Notes: a model not told the origin generated them from the sequence alone. DNA of 8,622 bases from JAFHCF01 sp048497495 (GCA_048497495.1 JAFHCF010000127.1:1-8622); one strand, 5' to 3'. Counted from the stretch's first letter, positions 1-6,905 are shown. Made by a program: numbers and translations.

Positions 1-1670
1 GCCGCGCGCATCCGCTCGTAGACCTGCGGGTGCTGGGCGAGATCCTGGTAGCTGGCATAGTTGACGTCGTGGCGCTCGGCCCAGGCGCCGACCGAGGCGA
101 GGTCGATGTTGAGGAAGACGCAGACGAAGTCGCGCCCGTCGCCGAAGGCCACCGCCTCCTTGATGTCGGGGAAAAACTTCAGCTTGTTCTCGATGTATTT
201 CGGCGCGAACAGCGTGTTGTTCTCGAGCTTGCCGACGTCCTTGGCCCGGTCGATGATCCGAAGATGCCCGGTGGCGTCGACGAAGCCGGCATCGCCCGAA
301 TGAACCCAGCCGTCCGGCGTCTTGGTCTCGGCGGTCGCCGCGTCGTTCTTGTAGTAGCCGACGAAGACGCCGGGACTGCGATAGAGCACCTCGCCGGTGT
401 CGGAGATCTTGATCTCGACCTGCGGCGCCGGCACGCCGACCGAATCGGCGCGGATCTCCGCGTCGGGCTGCAGCGTCACGTAGACCGCCGCTTCGGTCTG
501 GCCGTAGAGCTGCTTCAGGTTGACGCCGATCGAGCGATAGAAGCGGAAGATCTCCGGTCCGATCGCCTCGCCGGCGGTATAGGCGACGCGGGTGCGGGTG
601 AAGCCGTAGCGGTTCTTCAGCGGCCCGTAGACCAGGAACTCGCCGAGACGGTAGTGCAGCCGATCGAGGAAGGAGACCGGCTTGCCGTCGAGGATCGCCT
701 CGCCGACGCGGATCCCCAGCGCCAGGAAGTGGTCGACCATCTTCTGCTTGAAGCGGCCGGCGTCCTGCATGCGTACCTGGGTGCGGGTCAGCATCGATTC
801 GTAGACACGCGGCGGCGCGAAGACGTAGGTCGGCCCGATCTCGCGGCGGTCGTCGTCGATCGTCTCCGGGCTCTCCGGACAATTGACGCAGAAACCGGCG
901 ATGTAGGACTGGGCGTAGGAGAAGATGTGGTCGCCGACCCAGGCGATCGGCAGATAGGCGACGACCTCCTCGTCGGCCGTGAGGCGATCGAAGTCGATGC
1001 CGTTCTTGGCCGAGATCAGGACGTTGTCGTGGGTGAGCATCACCCCCTTGGGCTTGCCGGTGGTGCCGGACGTGTAGAGCATCACCGCGAGGTCGGACCC
1101 GCGCCCGAGCGCGATGCGCTCCCGCCACCCGGCGACCGCCCCCGGCTCCGCCGTCATCCGTTCACGCCCGATCCTCTGGACCTGGGCGAAGGCGTGCAGG
1201 CGACCGTGTTCATAGTCGCGCATGCCGCGCTCGTCGTCATAGACGACATGGCGCAACGACGTCAGGCGCTCGGAGACCGACAGGATCTTGTCGGTCTGCT
1301 CCTGATCCTCGGTGACCGCGAAGGCGACCTCGGCGTGCTCCAGCACATAGGCCATCTCGTCGGCGACGGAATCCTTGTAGACCGGCACGGGCACCGCGCC
1401 GAGGCTCTGCACCGCCGCGAAGGTCCAGTAGAGCCGCGGCCGGTTGGCGCCGACCACCGCCACCTTGTCGCCGGGCTCGAGCCCCAGGCGCTGAAGGCCG
1501 AGCGCGAAGTCGCGCACCTCCTCGGCGACGTCACTCCACGTCCACGTCTGCCAGATGCCGAGATCCTTCTCGCGCATCGCCGGACGCTCCGGCACGGCCT
1601 GCGCGTTCCACAGCAGCAATTTGGGAAACGTGTCCCGCTCGCCGGAACGGGTGGTCCCCGCATCCGTCAT
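1..1670 (-). CDS. Long-chain acyl-CoA synthetase (AMP-forming), C-terminus cut by window edge
   Basis: This protein probably activates a fatty acid with ATP and joins it to CoA, through an acyl-adenylate. Reading the minus strand from the ATG at 1670 gives 556 uninterrupted codons that leave the window at its left edge. The ANL-superfamily signatures are in order: the P-loop YTSGTTGKPKG (residues 199-209), YGQTE (389-393), GWVHSGDAG (454-462), and the hinge IIDRAKDVGKL (472-482) followed by FAPKYIENKL. The C-terminal subdomain with the usual catalytic lysine lies outside the window; complete family members are roughly 600-650 residues. The start is supported by GAGGA (1678-1682 on the complement) eight bases upstream. 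The long-chain subclass is inferred from the FAPKYIENKL type of C-terminus; the exact chain length or an aromatic substrate cannot be read from the sequence. The coding frame shows no frameshift or internal stop. Confidence 0.93.
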   Translation of the reverse strand, partial: MTDAGTTRSGERDTFPKLLLWNAQAVPERPAMREKDLGIWQTWTWSDVAEEVRDFALGLQRLGLEPGDKVAVVGANRPRLYWTFAAVQSLGAVPVPVYKDSVADEMAYVLEHAEVAFAVTEDQEQTDKILSVSERLTSLRHVVYDDERGMRDYEHGRLHAFAQVQRIGRERMTAEPGAVAGWRERIALGRGSDLAVMLYTSGTTGKPKGVMLTHDNVLISAKNGIDFDRLTADEEVVAYLPIAWVGDHIFSYAQSYIAGFCVNCPESPETIDDDRREIGPTYVFAPPRVYESMLTRTQVRMQDAGRFKQKMVDHFLALGIRVGEAILDGKPVSFLDRLHYRLGEFLVYGPLKNRYGFTRTRVAYTAGEAIGPEIFRFYRSIGVNLKQLYGQTEAAVYVTLQPDAEIRADSVGVPAPQVEIKISDTGEVLYRSPGVFVGYYKNDAATAETKTPDGWVHSGDAGFVDATGHLRIIDRAKDVGKLENNTLFAPKYIENKLKFFPDIKEAVAFGDGRDFVCVFLNIDLASVGAWAERHDVNYASYQDLAQHPQVYERMRA

Positions 1671-2017
1671 TGGTGTTTCCTCACCCTCATGCCGGCGGCT
1701 TGTGATCCCTGTTTCGGGTGCCACACGGTCGTTTGATTAAACCGATCAAAGCCGAGCCGGCGGGAGAAGGCAAGCGCCGAACGGGGCGTCTTTCGTCTAG
1801 GTTGAGAGTCTTCGATTTTGTATGCGGCAGACATGTGGCGCGCATCGCCGGCGGACCGACCCGCGGCGGGGCCACATTTTCCCGCCATCCACCTGAGGTT
1901 CCTCGGGAACTCGCCGCCGCCGGGAGATCGTCCTCGGTCGCGTCGCGGGAGGTCGAAACGGATCGAGCGCGCCGTACCCTCGTCGGACGACGCGGCTTCC
2001 CCGTCGCGAGGGGGGGG
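1671..2017. other. 347-bp non-coding gap between dctM and the acyl-CoA synthetase
   Basis: No protein gene is convincing here. It must hold the promoter of the synthetase and the 3' end of the dctM transcript. Visible structure: the AT-rich inverted repeat 1732-1750; a palindrome GTTCC-TCG-GGAAC at 1898-1910; a short hairpin CGTC-GGAC-GACG at 1981-1992; and CCCC (1999-2002) facing a run of eight G (2010-2017) directly after the dctM stop. That last pair could form a small hairpin, but no T-run follows on the minus strand, so it is not a standard intrinsic terminator. On the complement, a weak sigma70-like pair TTGCCT-17 nt-TTTGAT overlaps the AT-rich repeat. Confidence 0.7.
1732..1750. promoter_or_regulatory. 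AT-rich inverted repeat, candidate operator of the acyl-CoA synthetase gene
   Basis: TTTGAT and ATCAAA flank a 7-base spacer, forming a perfect 6-bp inverted repeat centred about 70 bp upstream of the synthetase ATG. It is one of few AT-rich patches in a very GC-rich region. On the complement its TTTGAT arm could act as a -10-like hexamer 17 bp after TTGCCT, so a bound protein would block the promoter. The binding factor is unknown; a TetR- or GntR-type fatty-acid regulator would be a natural guess, but nothing in the window identifies one. Confidence 0.35.
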
Positions 2018-3604
2018 TCAGCCCGTGCCGTAGATCAGGTGCGGCAACCAGGTCGCCAATCCCGGCCATTCCCACAAGACCCACAGCATGGCGAGCTGGA
2101 TGGCGACGAAGGGAATGATGCCGATGTAGATGTCGGTGGTCTTGACCTCCGGCGGCGCCACGCCGCGCAGGTAGAACAGCGCCACGCCGAAGGGCGGATG
2201 CATGAACGAGGTCTGCAGATTGACCCCCATCAGCACGCCGAGCCAGATCGGGCTCATCGCCGAACCGTCGGCCATCGGCATCTTCAGGAGCACCGGCGCG
2301 GCGATCGGCACGACGATGTAGGAGATCTCCAGGAAGTCGACGAAGAAGCCGAGCACGAACATCGCCACCATGACGATCGCCACCGCGCCGGCCGCGCCGC
2401 CCGGCAGATGCTCGAGATAGCGCGCCACCATCTCCTCGCCGCCGAGTCCGCGGAACACCAGGGAGAAGAACGTCGCGCCGATGACGATGGTGAAGACCAT
2501 CGCGGTGATCTCGGTGGTGGTCTCCAGCACCGGCCGCAACACGTCCTCGCGCCAACAGACCCACACCCCGTGGAGGACGCCGGCGGCGAGCACCAGGCTG
2601 GCGAGGCTCGCCAGCGCGATCGCCGCCGATTCGAGCCCGGTGGTGTCGCCGCGCCCGAGCCGCATGTCGACCATCGAGGCGAGCAGCAGCAGCAGGCCGA
2701 GCGCGCCCCAGGCGGCGAAGAAGACGGGCCCGTGGGTCGGCGCCCGCCGCTGGCCGGCGAGCAGCACCGTGCCGACCGCCCCGACGGAAGCCGCCTCCGT
2801 CGGCGTGGCGATGCCGACGAGGATCGACCCGAGCACGCACAGGACCAGCGCCACCGGCGGGATCAATGCCCCGGCGACTTCCACGAAGGTGACCCGGCCG
2901 AGCCCCTCCGGCGCCGGCGGCGAGCTCTTCGGCGAGACGATCGCGACGACCACCTGATAGACGATGTAGAGGCTCGACAGCACCAGGCCGGGGATCAGCG
3001 CCCCGGCGAAGAGATCGGAGACCGAGACCGAGTCGGGCGCGAAGTTGCCCATGTCGGTCTGCGCCTTCTGATAGGCGTTGGCGAGCACGTCGCCGAGCAC
3101 CACCAGCACCAGCGACGGCGGGATGATCTGCCCGAGCGTGCCGGCCGCCGCGATCGATCCGGTGGCGATCTTGGGACTGTAGCCCCAGCGCAGCATGGTC
3201 GGCAGCGACAGCAGCCCCATGGTGACGACGGTCGCCCCGACGATGCCGGTCGAGGCGGCGAGCAGCGCGCCGACCAGCGTCACCGAGATGCCGAGGCCGC
3301 CGGGCAGCCGCCCGAACAGCCGCCCCATCGTCTCGAGCAACAGCTCCGCCACCTTGGAGCGCTCCAGCATCACCCCCATGAAGACGAAGAGCGGCACCGA
3401 GATCAGCACCGGATTGGTCATGATGCCGAAGACCCGCTGCGGCAGCGCCGACAGGAAGGTCGGATCGAAGACCCCGGCGAGCCAGCCGATCGCCGCGAAG
3501 GCCACCGCCGTGCCGGCCAGCGTGAAGGCCACCGGGTAGCCGGCGAGCAGCACGAGGCAGGCGACGACGAACATGCCGATGTCGAGGAGTTGAGCGAGTG
3601 TCAT
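2018..3604 (-). CDS. dctM: TRAP transporter large permease (DctM family, long form)
   Basis: This is the inner-membrane transport subunit of a tripartite ATP-independent periplasmic transporter, which uses an ion gradient to import a substrate handed over by a periplasmic binding protein. The 528-residue product is almost entirely hydrophobic. Family signatures include PLFVFMGVMLERSK (71-84), GIVGATVVTMGLLSLPTML (120-138), GTLGQIIPPSLVLVVLGD (155-172), GIATPTEAASVGAVG (264-278) and LQTSFMHPPFGVALFYLRG (463-481). The last resembles the mannitol/chloroaromatic subgroup (COG4664). Canonical DctM is about 430 residues; the excess is largely an insertion near residues 283-360 with two extra hydrophobic segments. 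I chose the ATG at 3604 because GAGGTGG (3610-3616) lies 5 bases upstream of it. A GTG at 3613 would add three residues but overlaps this ribosome site. The gene follows dctQ with only 10 bases between, so the two are co-transcribed. The substrate is unknown. Confidence 0.94.
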   Translation of the reverse strand: MTLAQLLDIGMFVVACLVLLAGYPVAFTLAGTAVAFAAIGWLAGVFDPTFLSALPQRVFGIMTNPVLISVPLFVFMGVMLERSKVAELLLETMGRLFGRLPGGLGISVTLVGALLAASTGIVGATVVTMGLLSLPTMLRWGYSPKIATGSIAAAGTLGQIIPPSLVLVVLGDVLANAYQKAQTDMGNFAPDSVSVSDLFAGALIPGLVLSSLYIVYQVVVAIVSPKSSPPAPEGLGRVTFVEVAGALIPPVALVLCVLGSILVGIATPTEAASVGAVGTVLLAGQRRAPTHGPVFFAAWGALGLLLLLASMVDMRLGRGDTTGLESAAIALASLASLVLAAGVLHGVWVCWREDVLRPVLETTTEITAMVFTIVIGATFFSLVFRGLGGEEMVARYLEHLPGGAAGAVAIVMVAMFVLGFFVDFLEISYIVVPIAAPVLLKMPMADGSAMSPIWLGVLMGVNLQTSFMHPPFGVALFYLRGVAPPEVKTTDIYIGIIPFVAIQLAMLWVLWEWPGLATWLPHLIYGTG

Positions 3605-3614
3605 CGTCGCCACC

Positions 3615-4133
3615 TCACGCCCTCGCTTCGCCGGCCCGCCGGCCGGACAGAACGAGAAGCGAGCGCAGGACGAGCGACAGGCCCTGCAGCGCCAGGAGAC
3701 CGGAGAAGATCAGGATCTCGGCCTTGAGCAGGTAGACCAGGGGCAGGCCCGAGGTCTCGCGCGAGCCTTCCAGGATGGCGAAGGATCGGGTCACGTAGGG
3801 CAGCGACACCCAGGCGAGAAGCCCGACCACCGGCCACAGGAAGACCAACGTGCCGACGATGTCGACCACCGCCCGGGTCCGCCGCGAGGCGTTGCGATAG
3901 AAGATGTCGACCCGAACCTGCCCGTCGCGCAGGAGAGCGAAGCCCGCCGCCACCATGAAGCTCGTCGCGTAGAGATAGGAGATCGTCTCCTGCAGTCGCA
4001 CCGAGCCGATGCCGAAGACGTAGCGCATGATCACCACCGCGAACTGCAACAGCACGATCGCCAGGATCGTCCAGGACGCGACACGACCGACGCGGCGGTT
4101 GATCGCATCGATGAGCGAGGACAGGGCGTGCAT
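3615..4133 (-). CDS. dctQ: TRAP transporter small permease (DctQ family)
   Basis: This is the small four-helix membrane subunit that pairs with DctM in the inner membrane. The 172-residue length is typical. Hydrophobic segments lie near residues 20-41, 50-68, 88-110 and 135-160. Two conserved stretches are visible: LQETISYLYATSFMVAAGFA (47-66) with RVDIFY (74-79), and ETSGLPLVYLLKAEI (126-140). The latter is characteristic of the COG4665 small permeases that accompany COG4664 large permeases. The ATG at 4133 has GGAG eight bases upstream on the complement. It is the first gene of a two-gene unit with dctM. The third component, the substrate-binding protein, is absent: the next gene upstream is a divergent amidotransferase. 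Confidence 0.92.
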   Translation of the reverse strand: MHALSSLIDAINRRVGRVASWTILAIVLLQFAVVIMRYVFGIGSVRLQETISYLYATSFMVAAGFALLRDGQVRVDIFYRNASRRTRAVVDIVGTLVFLWPVVGLLAWVSLPYVTRSFAILEGSRETSGLPLVYLLKAEILIFSGLLALQGLSLVLRSLLVLSGRRAGEARA

Positions 4134-4306
4134 GTGGTTCTCCGATGGGATCCTCGGGCGGGACCCCCGTCATAGCCACTGCGGCCGCCATGGTCGAGAC
4201 GACAGGTCATGGAAGCCATGCGATGGCGCGAGATCCCTGGTCGATCCCGCCGCGCCGTGGCATATCTGCCGCTCGTTCGTCCAACGATCAGAGGTTCCGC
4301 TCGCTC
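4134..4306. promoter_or_regulatory. Divergent intergenic region between dctQ and the PuuD-like gene
   Basis: These 173 bp must contain the promoters of both divergent genes. I could not find convincing -35/-10 pairs. The most regular element is a direct repeat of GATCCC at 4232-4237 and 4243-4248, exactly one helical turn (11 bp) apart, which could be a tandem half-site for a regulator. An upstream in-frame ATG at 4145 would extend the amidotransferase by 54 residues through this region. That extension has no family resemblance, so I treat the region as non-coding. Confidence 0.45.
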
Positions 4307-5062
4307 ATGTCCGGTCTGCCGCTCGTCCTCGTCTCCGCCGATCTCAAGACCATCGACGGCCACGACTGGCACATGACGCCCTCGACCTATCTCGAAGCGG
4401 TGGTCTACGGCGCCCACGCCATGCCGGTGATGCTGCCGGCGCTGGCCGGCGCCCTCGATCTCGACAGTATCCTCGACCGGGTCGACGGCGTGCTCCTGTC
4501 GGGATCGAAGTCGAACGTCCATCCGAGCCTCTACGGCGAGGAACCGACCCCCGACCACGAGCCCTACGACCCGGCGCGCGACGCCACCACCCTGCCGCTG
4601 ATCCGCCGGGCGATCGACAAGGGCGTGCCGCTCTTCGCCATCTGTCGCGGCTACCAGGAGCTCAACGTCGCCCTCGGCGGCACGCTTCATACCGAGATCC
4701 AGACTTTCGACGGCCGGATGGATCACCGCGCCCCGACCGCCCCGTCCAACGACGAGCGCTACGTCATCCGCCACAAGGTCCACCTCGTGCCCGGCGGCTG
4801 CATCGGTCGCGTCCTCGACACGGCCGAGATCGACGTCAATTCGCTCCACCGCCAGGGCGTCGGCACGCTCTCCGATCGCCTGACGATCGAGGCGACCGCG
4901 CCGGACGGCACCATCGAGGCGGTCAGCGTCGTCGATGCGAAGGCCTTCGCCGTCGGCGTCCAGTGGCATCCGGAATATTGGGTGCGCTCGGACCACCCCT
5001 CGGCCCGGCTCTTCGCCGCCTTCGGCGAGGCGGTCGCGGCCCGGGCCGCCGCCCGGACCTGA
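4307..5062 (+). CDS. Gamma-glutamyl-gamma-aminobutyrate hydrolase family protein (class-I glutamine amidotransferase, peptidase C26)
   Basis: The product is a cytosolic class-I glutamine amidotransferase-like hydrolase that probably cleaves a gamma-glutamyl amide to free glutamate. In E. coli the related PuuD acts in putrescine degradation. From the ATG at 4307 the protein has 251 residues, close to the 254 of PuuD. The catalytic triad is complete: nucleophile Cys113 in FAICRGYQELN, and His221/Glu223 in GVQWHPEYW. The SGSKSNVHPSLYG stretch (65-77) is also typical. AGAGG (4290-4294) lies 12 bases upstream, a little distant. The open frame extends to an ATG at 4145, but those 54 residues are low-complexity and not family-like. 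No other putrescine gene (puuA, puuB, puuC) is nearby, so the true substrate is uncertain; divergence from a TRAP transporter hints at processing an imported compound. Confidence 0.92.
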   Translation: MSGLPLVLVSADLKTIDGHDWHMTPSTYLEAVVYGAHAMPVMLPALAGALDLDSILDRVDGVLLSGSKSNVHPSLYGEEPTPDHEPYDPARDATTLPLIRRAIDKGVPLFAICRGYQELNVALGGTLHTEIQTFDGRMDHRAPTAPSNDERYVIRHKVHLVPGGCIGRVLDTAEIDVNSLHRQGVGTLSDRLTIEATAPDGTIEAVSVVDAKAFAVGVQWHPEYWVRSDHPSARLFAAFGEAVAARAAART

Positions 5063-6121
5063 TCAGCCCGGCGCCATCGGCCCGCCCCACAGGGCGGCGC
5101 CGGCCAGCAGCGTCCCCATGCCCAGCACGATCAACGCGCCTAAGGCCTCGGCGCCGCGCATCACCCGCCGGCTCCATACGCCGTCGTCGCCGGCGAACCT
5201 CAGCGCCAGGGCGCGGGCGGAGACCGCCAGCGAGGCGAGCGCCGAGACCGTCGACCCGGTGCCGACCGCCATCGCCAGGACCGCCATCACCCCCGCCCAG
5301 GGAAGCCCTTGCGCGAAGGCGAAGACCAACACGATCAAGGCGCCGGTACAGGGCCGGATGCCGACCGCGAACACCGCCGCGAGCGCTCGCTTCAGGTCGA
5401 AGGGGCCGCCGAGCGTCGTCGGATCGGGAGCGTGGAGCTGGCCGCAGGCGCAGAGTTCCGCCGCCCGCGCCGCCGACATGCCGGTGGTGTCGATCGAAAG
5501 CTCGACGACGCCGTCCTCCACCGCCACCGCCGGGGCCGCCCGCGCCGCCCGCCATGCGGCGATCATCGGGGCGACGATCTTGGTCCAGGTCAACCACAGG
5601 CCGAGAGCGAGGATCGCCGCCGCGCTGGTGCGTTCGATCGCCGTGGTGGCGTCGGTCATCTGCAGCGCGGTGAGGCGGAAGACCGTCACCGACAGCCCGA
5701 CGAAGACGATCGCCACCGCCGCCTGCACCATCGCCGACAGGAACGAGAGCAGGATGCCGCGCCGCAACGTCTCGCGATTGGCCAGCACATAGGAGGTGAT
5801 CACCGCCTTGCCGTGGCCGGGGCCGGCGGCGTGGAAGATACCGTAGGCGAAGGACACCGCCACCAGCCAGAAGCCGGCGTTCGGGTCGGCGCGAATCGCC
5901 TTCAGGCCCGCCGTCAGTGCCCGGTAGAATTCGTTCTGCCGCATGGCGATCCACACGAAGAGGCTACCCGACGGCGATCCGCCGCCCGGCTCCGGCGAGC
6001 CGACCCCGAAGGGGCCGGCCTGCGCCAGCGCCGGCGCCGCCACCGCGACCCAGGCCGCCGCCGCGATCAACGCGACCGCGATCGCCGGCCCCCATGCGGG
6101 GCGCTTCCCCGTCACGGGCAT
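5063..6121 (-). CDS. NicO/RcnA-family nickel/cobalt transporter, inner membrane
   Basis: This is a polytopic inner-membrane protein of the NicO/RcnA family (COG2215), whose studied members move Ni2+ or Co2+, often as efflux pumps. It has 352 residues. An N-terminal hydrophobic segment (12-34) ends in a signal-like ALAQA. The metal-site motif HAAGPGHGKAV (97-107) is in the first core helix region, and GIRPCTGA (254-261) in the second half. Hydrophobic helices lie near 84-106, 121-147, 164-186, 246-271, 274-300 and 324-346. The central loop (about 191-240) is usually histidine-rich in this family. Here it has only CAC (224-226) and His230, leaving three histidines in the whole protein. The ATG at 6121 overlaps the DUF1007 gene end by 10 nt, and GGTG a few bases upstream could serve as ribosome site, so translation is probably coupled. 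Its stop codon abuts that of the convergent PuuD-like gene. Confidence 0.9.
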   Translation of the reverse strand: MPVTGKRPAWGPAIAVALIAAAAWVAVAAPALAQAGPFGVGSPEPGGGSPSGSLFVWIAMRQNEFYRALTAGLKAIRADPNAGFWLVAVSFAYGIFHAAGPGHGKAVITSYVLANRETLRRGILLSFLSAMVQAAVAIVFVGLSVTVFRLTALQMTDATTAIERTSAAAILALGLWLTWTKIVAPMIAAWRAARAAPAVAVEDGVVELSIDTTGMSAARAAELCACGQLHAPDPTTLGGPFDLKRALAAVFAVGIRPCTGALIVLVFAFAQGLPWAGVMAVLAMAVGTGSTVSALASLAVSARALALRFAGDDGVWSRRVMRGAEALGALIVLGMGTLLAGAALWGGPMAPG

Positions 6122-6789
6122 TTCACCAACACCCGATTGGACATGTCGCTGGTCAGCGACCGCAGGTTCGCCGGCAGTTCGCGCTCGCTCGCCGGGATCT
6201 GGCCGAGGATCGCCGCCGTCGCCGCGTCCGGATCGGTCTTGCGCTTGACGTCCATCGAGCAGGTCGCCGGCGCGTCGATCAGCACGGCCGGATCTTTCTC
6301 GACCATCTGGTAGTCGACGAAATAGGAGGGGTCGTAGACCTCCACCGACACCCCCGTCTTGTCCGGCTTCACCGCCTGCATCAACGGCAGCGTGTAGAAC
6401 AGGGTCAGATATCCGTCGGCCATTTGCAGCCAATATTCCGTCGGAATCTTGAAGCCGCTGCGCTTCCCGGCGACCTTCAGATAGGTGAAGTAGTCGTAGT
6501 CCTTGAGCGAATCGACATTGACCTTGGCCAGCGGCTTGAGCTCGTCGATCGACAGGATACCGTCACCGTCGGTGTCGAGCCCCTGGGAGGCGAAGGCGGA
6601 GAAGGCGTCGTCGAAGCGCCAGACATGACGCAGCGCCGAAATCCGTCCCTCCTTGTCGAACACCAGCTCGACGCGCGCGTCGACGAAGACGTGCGGGTGG
6701 GCCCGCGCCTGCCCGACGCCCAGCGCCAGCAGGCCCAAGGCGGGGGCGAGGCGGCGGGCGAACCGCCGAACCAGAGAGAGAGGCGTCAT
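6112..6789 (-). CDS. Exported DUF1007 family protein with EF-hand loop
   Basis: This is a periplasmic protein of unknown biochemical role (DUF1007, COG3683), a family commonly encoded next to NicO-type transporters and once annotated as a transport component. The 225-residue product starts with a clear signal peptide: arginines at 8, 9, 12 and 13, a hydrophobic core 14-25, and a likely cleavage after ARA (28-30). The mature protein therefore begins HPHVFVDAR, the family hallmark. Residues 72-83 (DTDGDGILSIDE) match a canonical EF-hand Ca2+ loop with D at positions 1, 3 and 5, G at 6 and E at 12. Cys177 and Cys224 could form a disulfide. The ATG at 6789 has GGAAG eight bases upstream. The gene overlaps the transporter gene by 10 nt and is the first gene of that pair. 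A role in presenting metal to the transporter is inference from context. Confidence 0.9.
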   Translation of the reverse strand: MTPLSLVRRFARRLAPALGLLALGVGQARAHPHVFVDARVELVFDKEGRISALRHVWRFDDAFSAFASQGLDTDGDGILSIDELKPLAKVNVDSLKDYDYFTYLKVAGKRSGFKIPTEYWLQMADGYLTLFYTLPLMQAVKPDKTGVSVEVYDPSYFVDYQMVEKDPAVLIDAPATCSMDVKRKTDPDAATAAILGQIPASERELPANLRSLTSDMSNRVLVKCP

Positions 6790-6905
6790 CGTTTGCGCTT
6801 CCGAACGGGTCGAGGACCGGGATCGAGGGACGAATCCTACGACACTTCGGTCCCCGTCGACATCTGGACGCCCGATCGTGGCCGAAGCGCGGCGACCGGT
6901 CGCAC
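6790..6905. promoter_or_regulatory. Spacer between lysR and the DUF1007 gene
   Basis: This 116-bp gap separates the lysR stop from the DUF1007 start on the same strand. It is long enough for its own promoter. A perfect 12-bp palindrome GCGACC|GGTCGC lies at 6892-6903, two bases from the lysR stop codon. On the complement, TAGGAT (around 6839-6844) is a possible -10, but I see no good -35. There is no hairpin with T-run, so read-through from lysR is possible. A palindrome of this length is expected about twice by chance in a window this size. Confidence 0.3.

Noticed and set aside
30..1736. Long plus-strand open frame of 568 codons over the synthetase gene
   Set aside because: Its translation is low-complexity and rich in D, R, V and L without any family signature, while the opposite strand carries all the ANL motifs. 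It is a mirror frame of a GC-rich gene.
1999..2017. Intrinsic terminator directly after dctM
   Set aside because: The CCCC/GGGG pairing is short and no T-run follows on the minus strand; the eight-G run may simply be a homopolymer.
1718..3727. 669-codon plus-strand open frame opposite dctM
   Set aside because: The product is an implausible run of H, R, D, E and Q; the minus strand encodes a clear membrane permease.
4145..4306. 54-residue N-terminal extension of the PuuD-like protein
   Set aside because: The extension has no family similarity and would exceed the usual 250-residue length; the internal ATG at 4307 aligns with the family start.
6435..6447. ATTCC-N3-GGAAT palindrome resembling those at 1898-1910 and 8004-8018, as a shared operator
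   Set aside because: Inverted repeats with 5-bp arms and a 3-base spacer are expected several times in 8.6 kb by chance, and this copy simply encodes IPTE in the DUF1007 gene.
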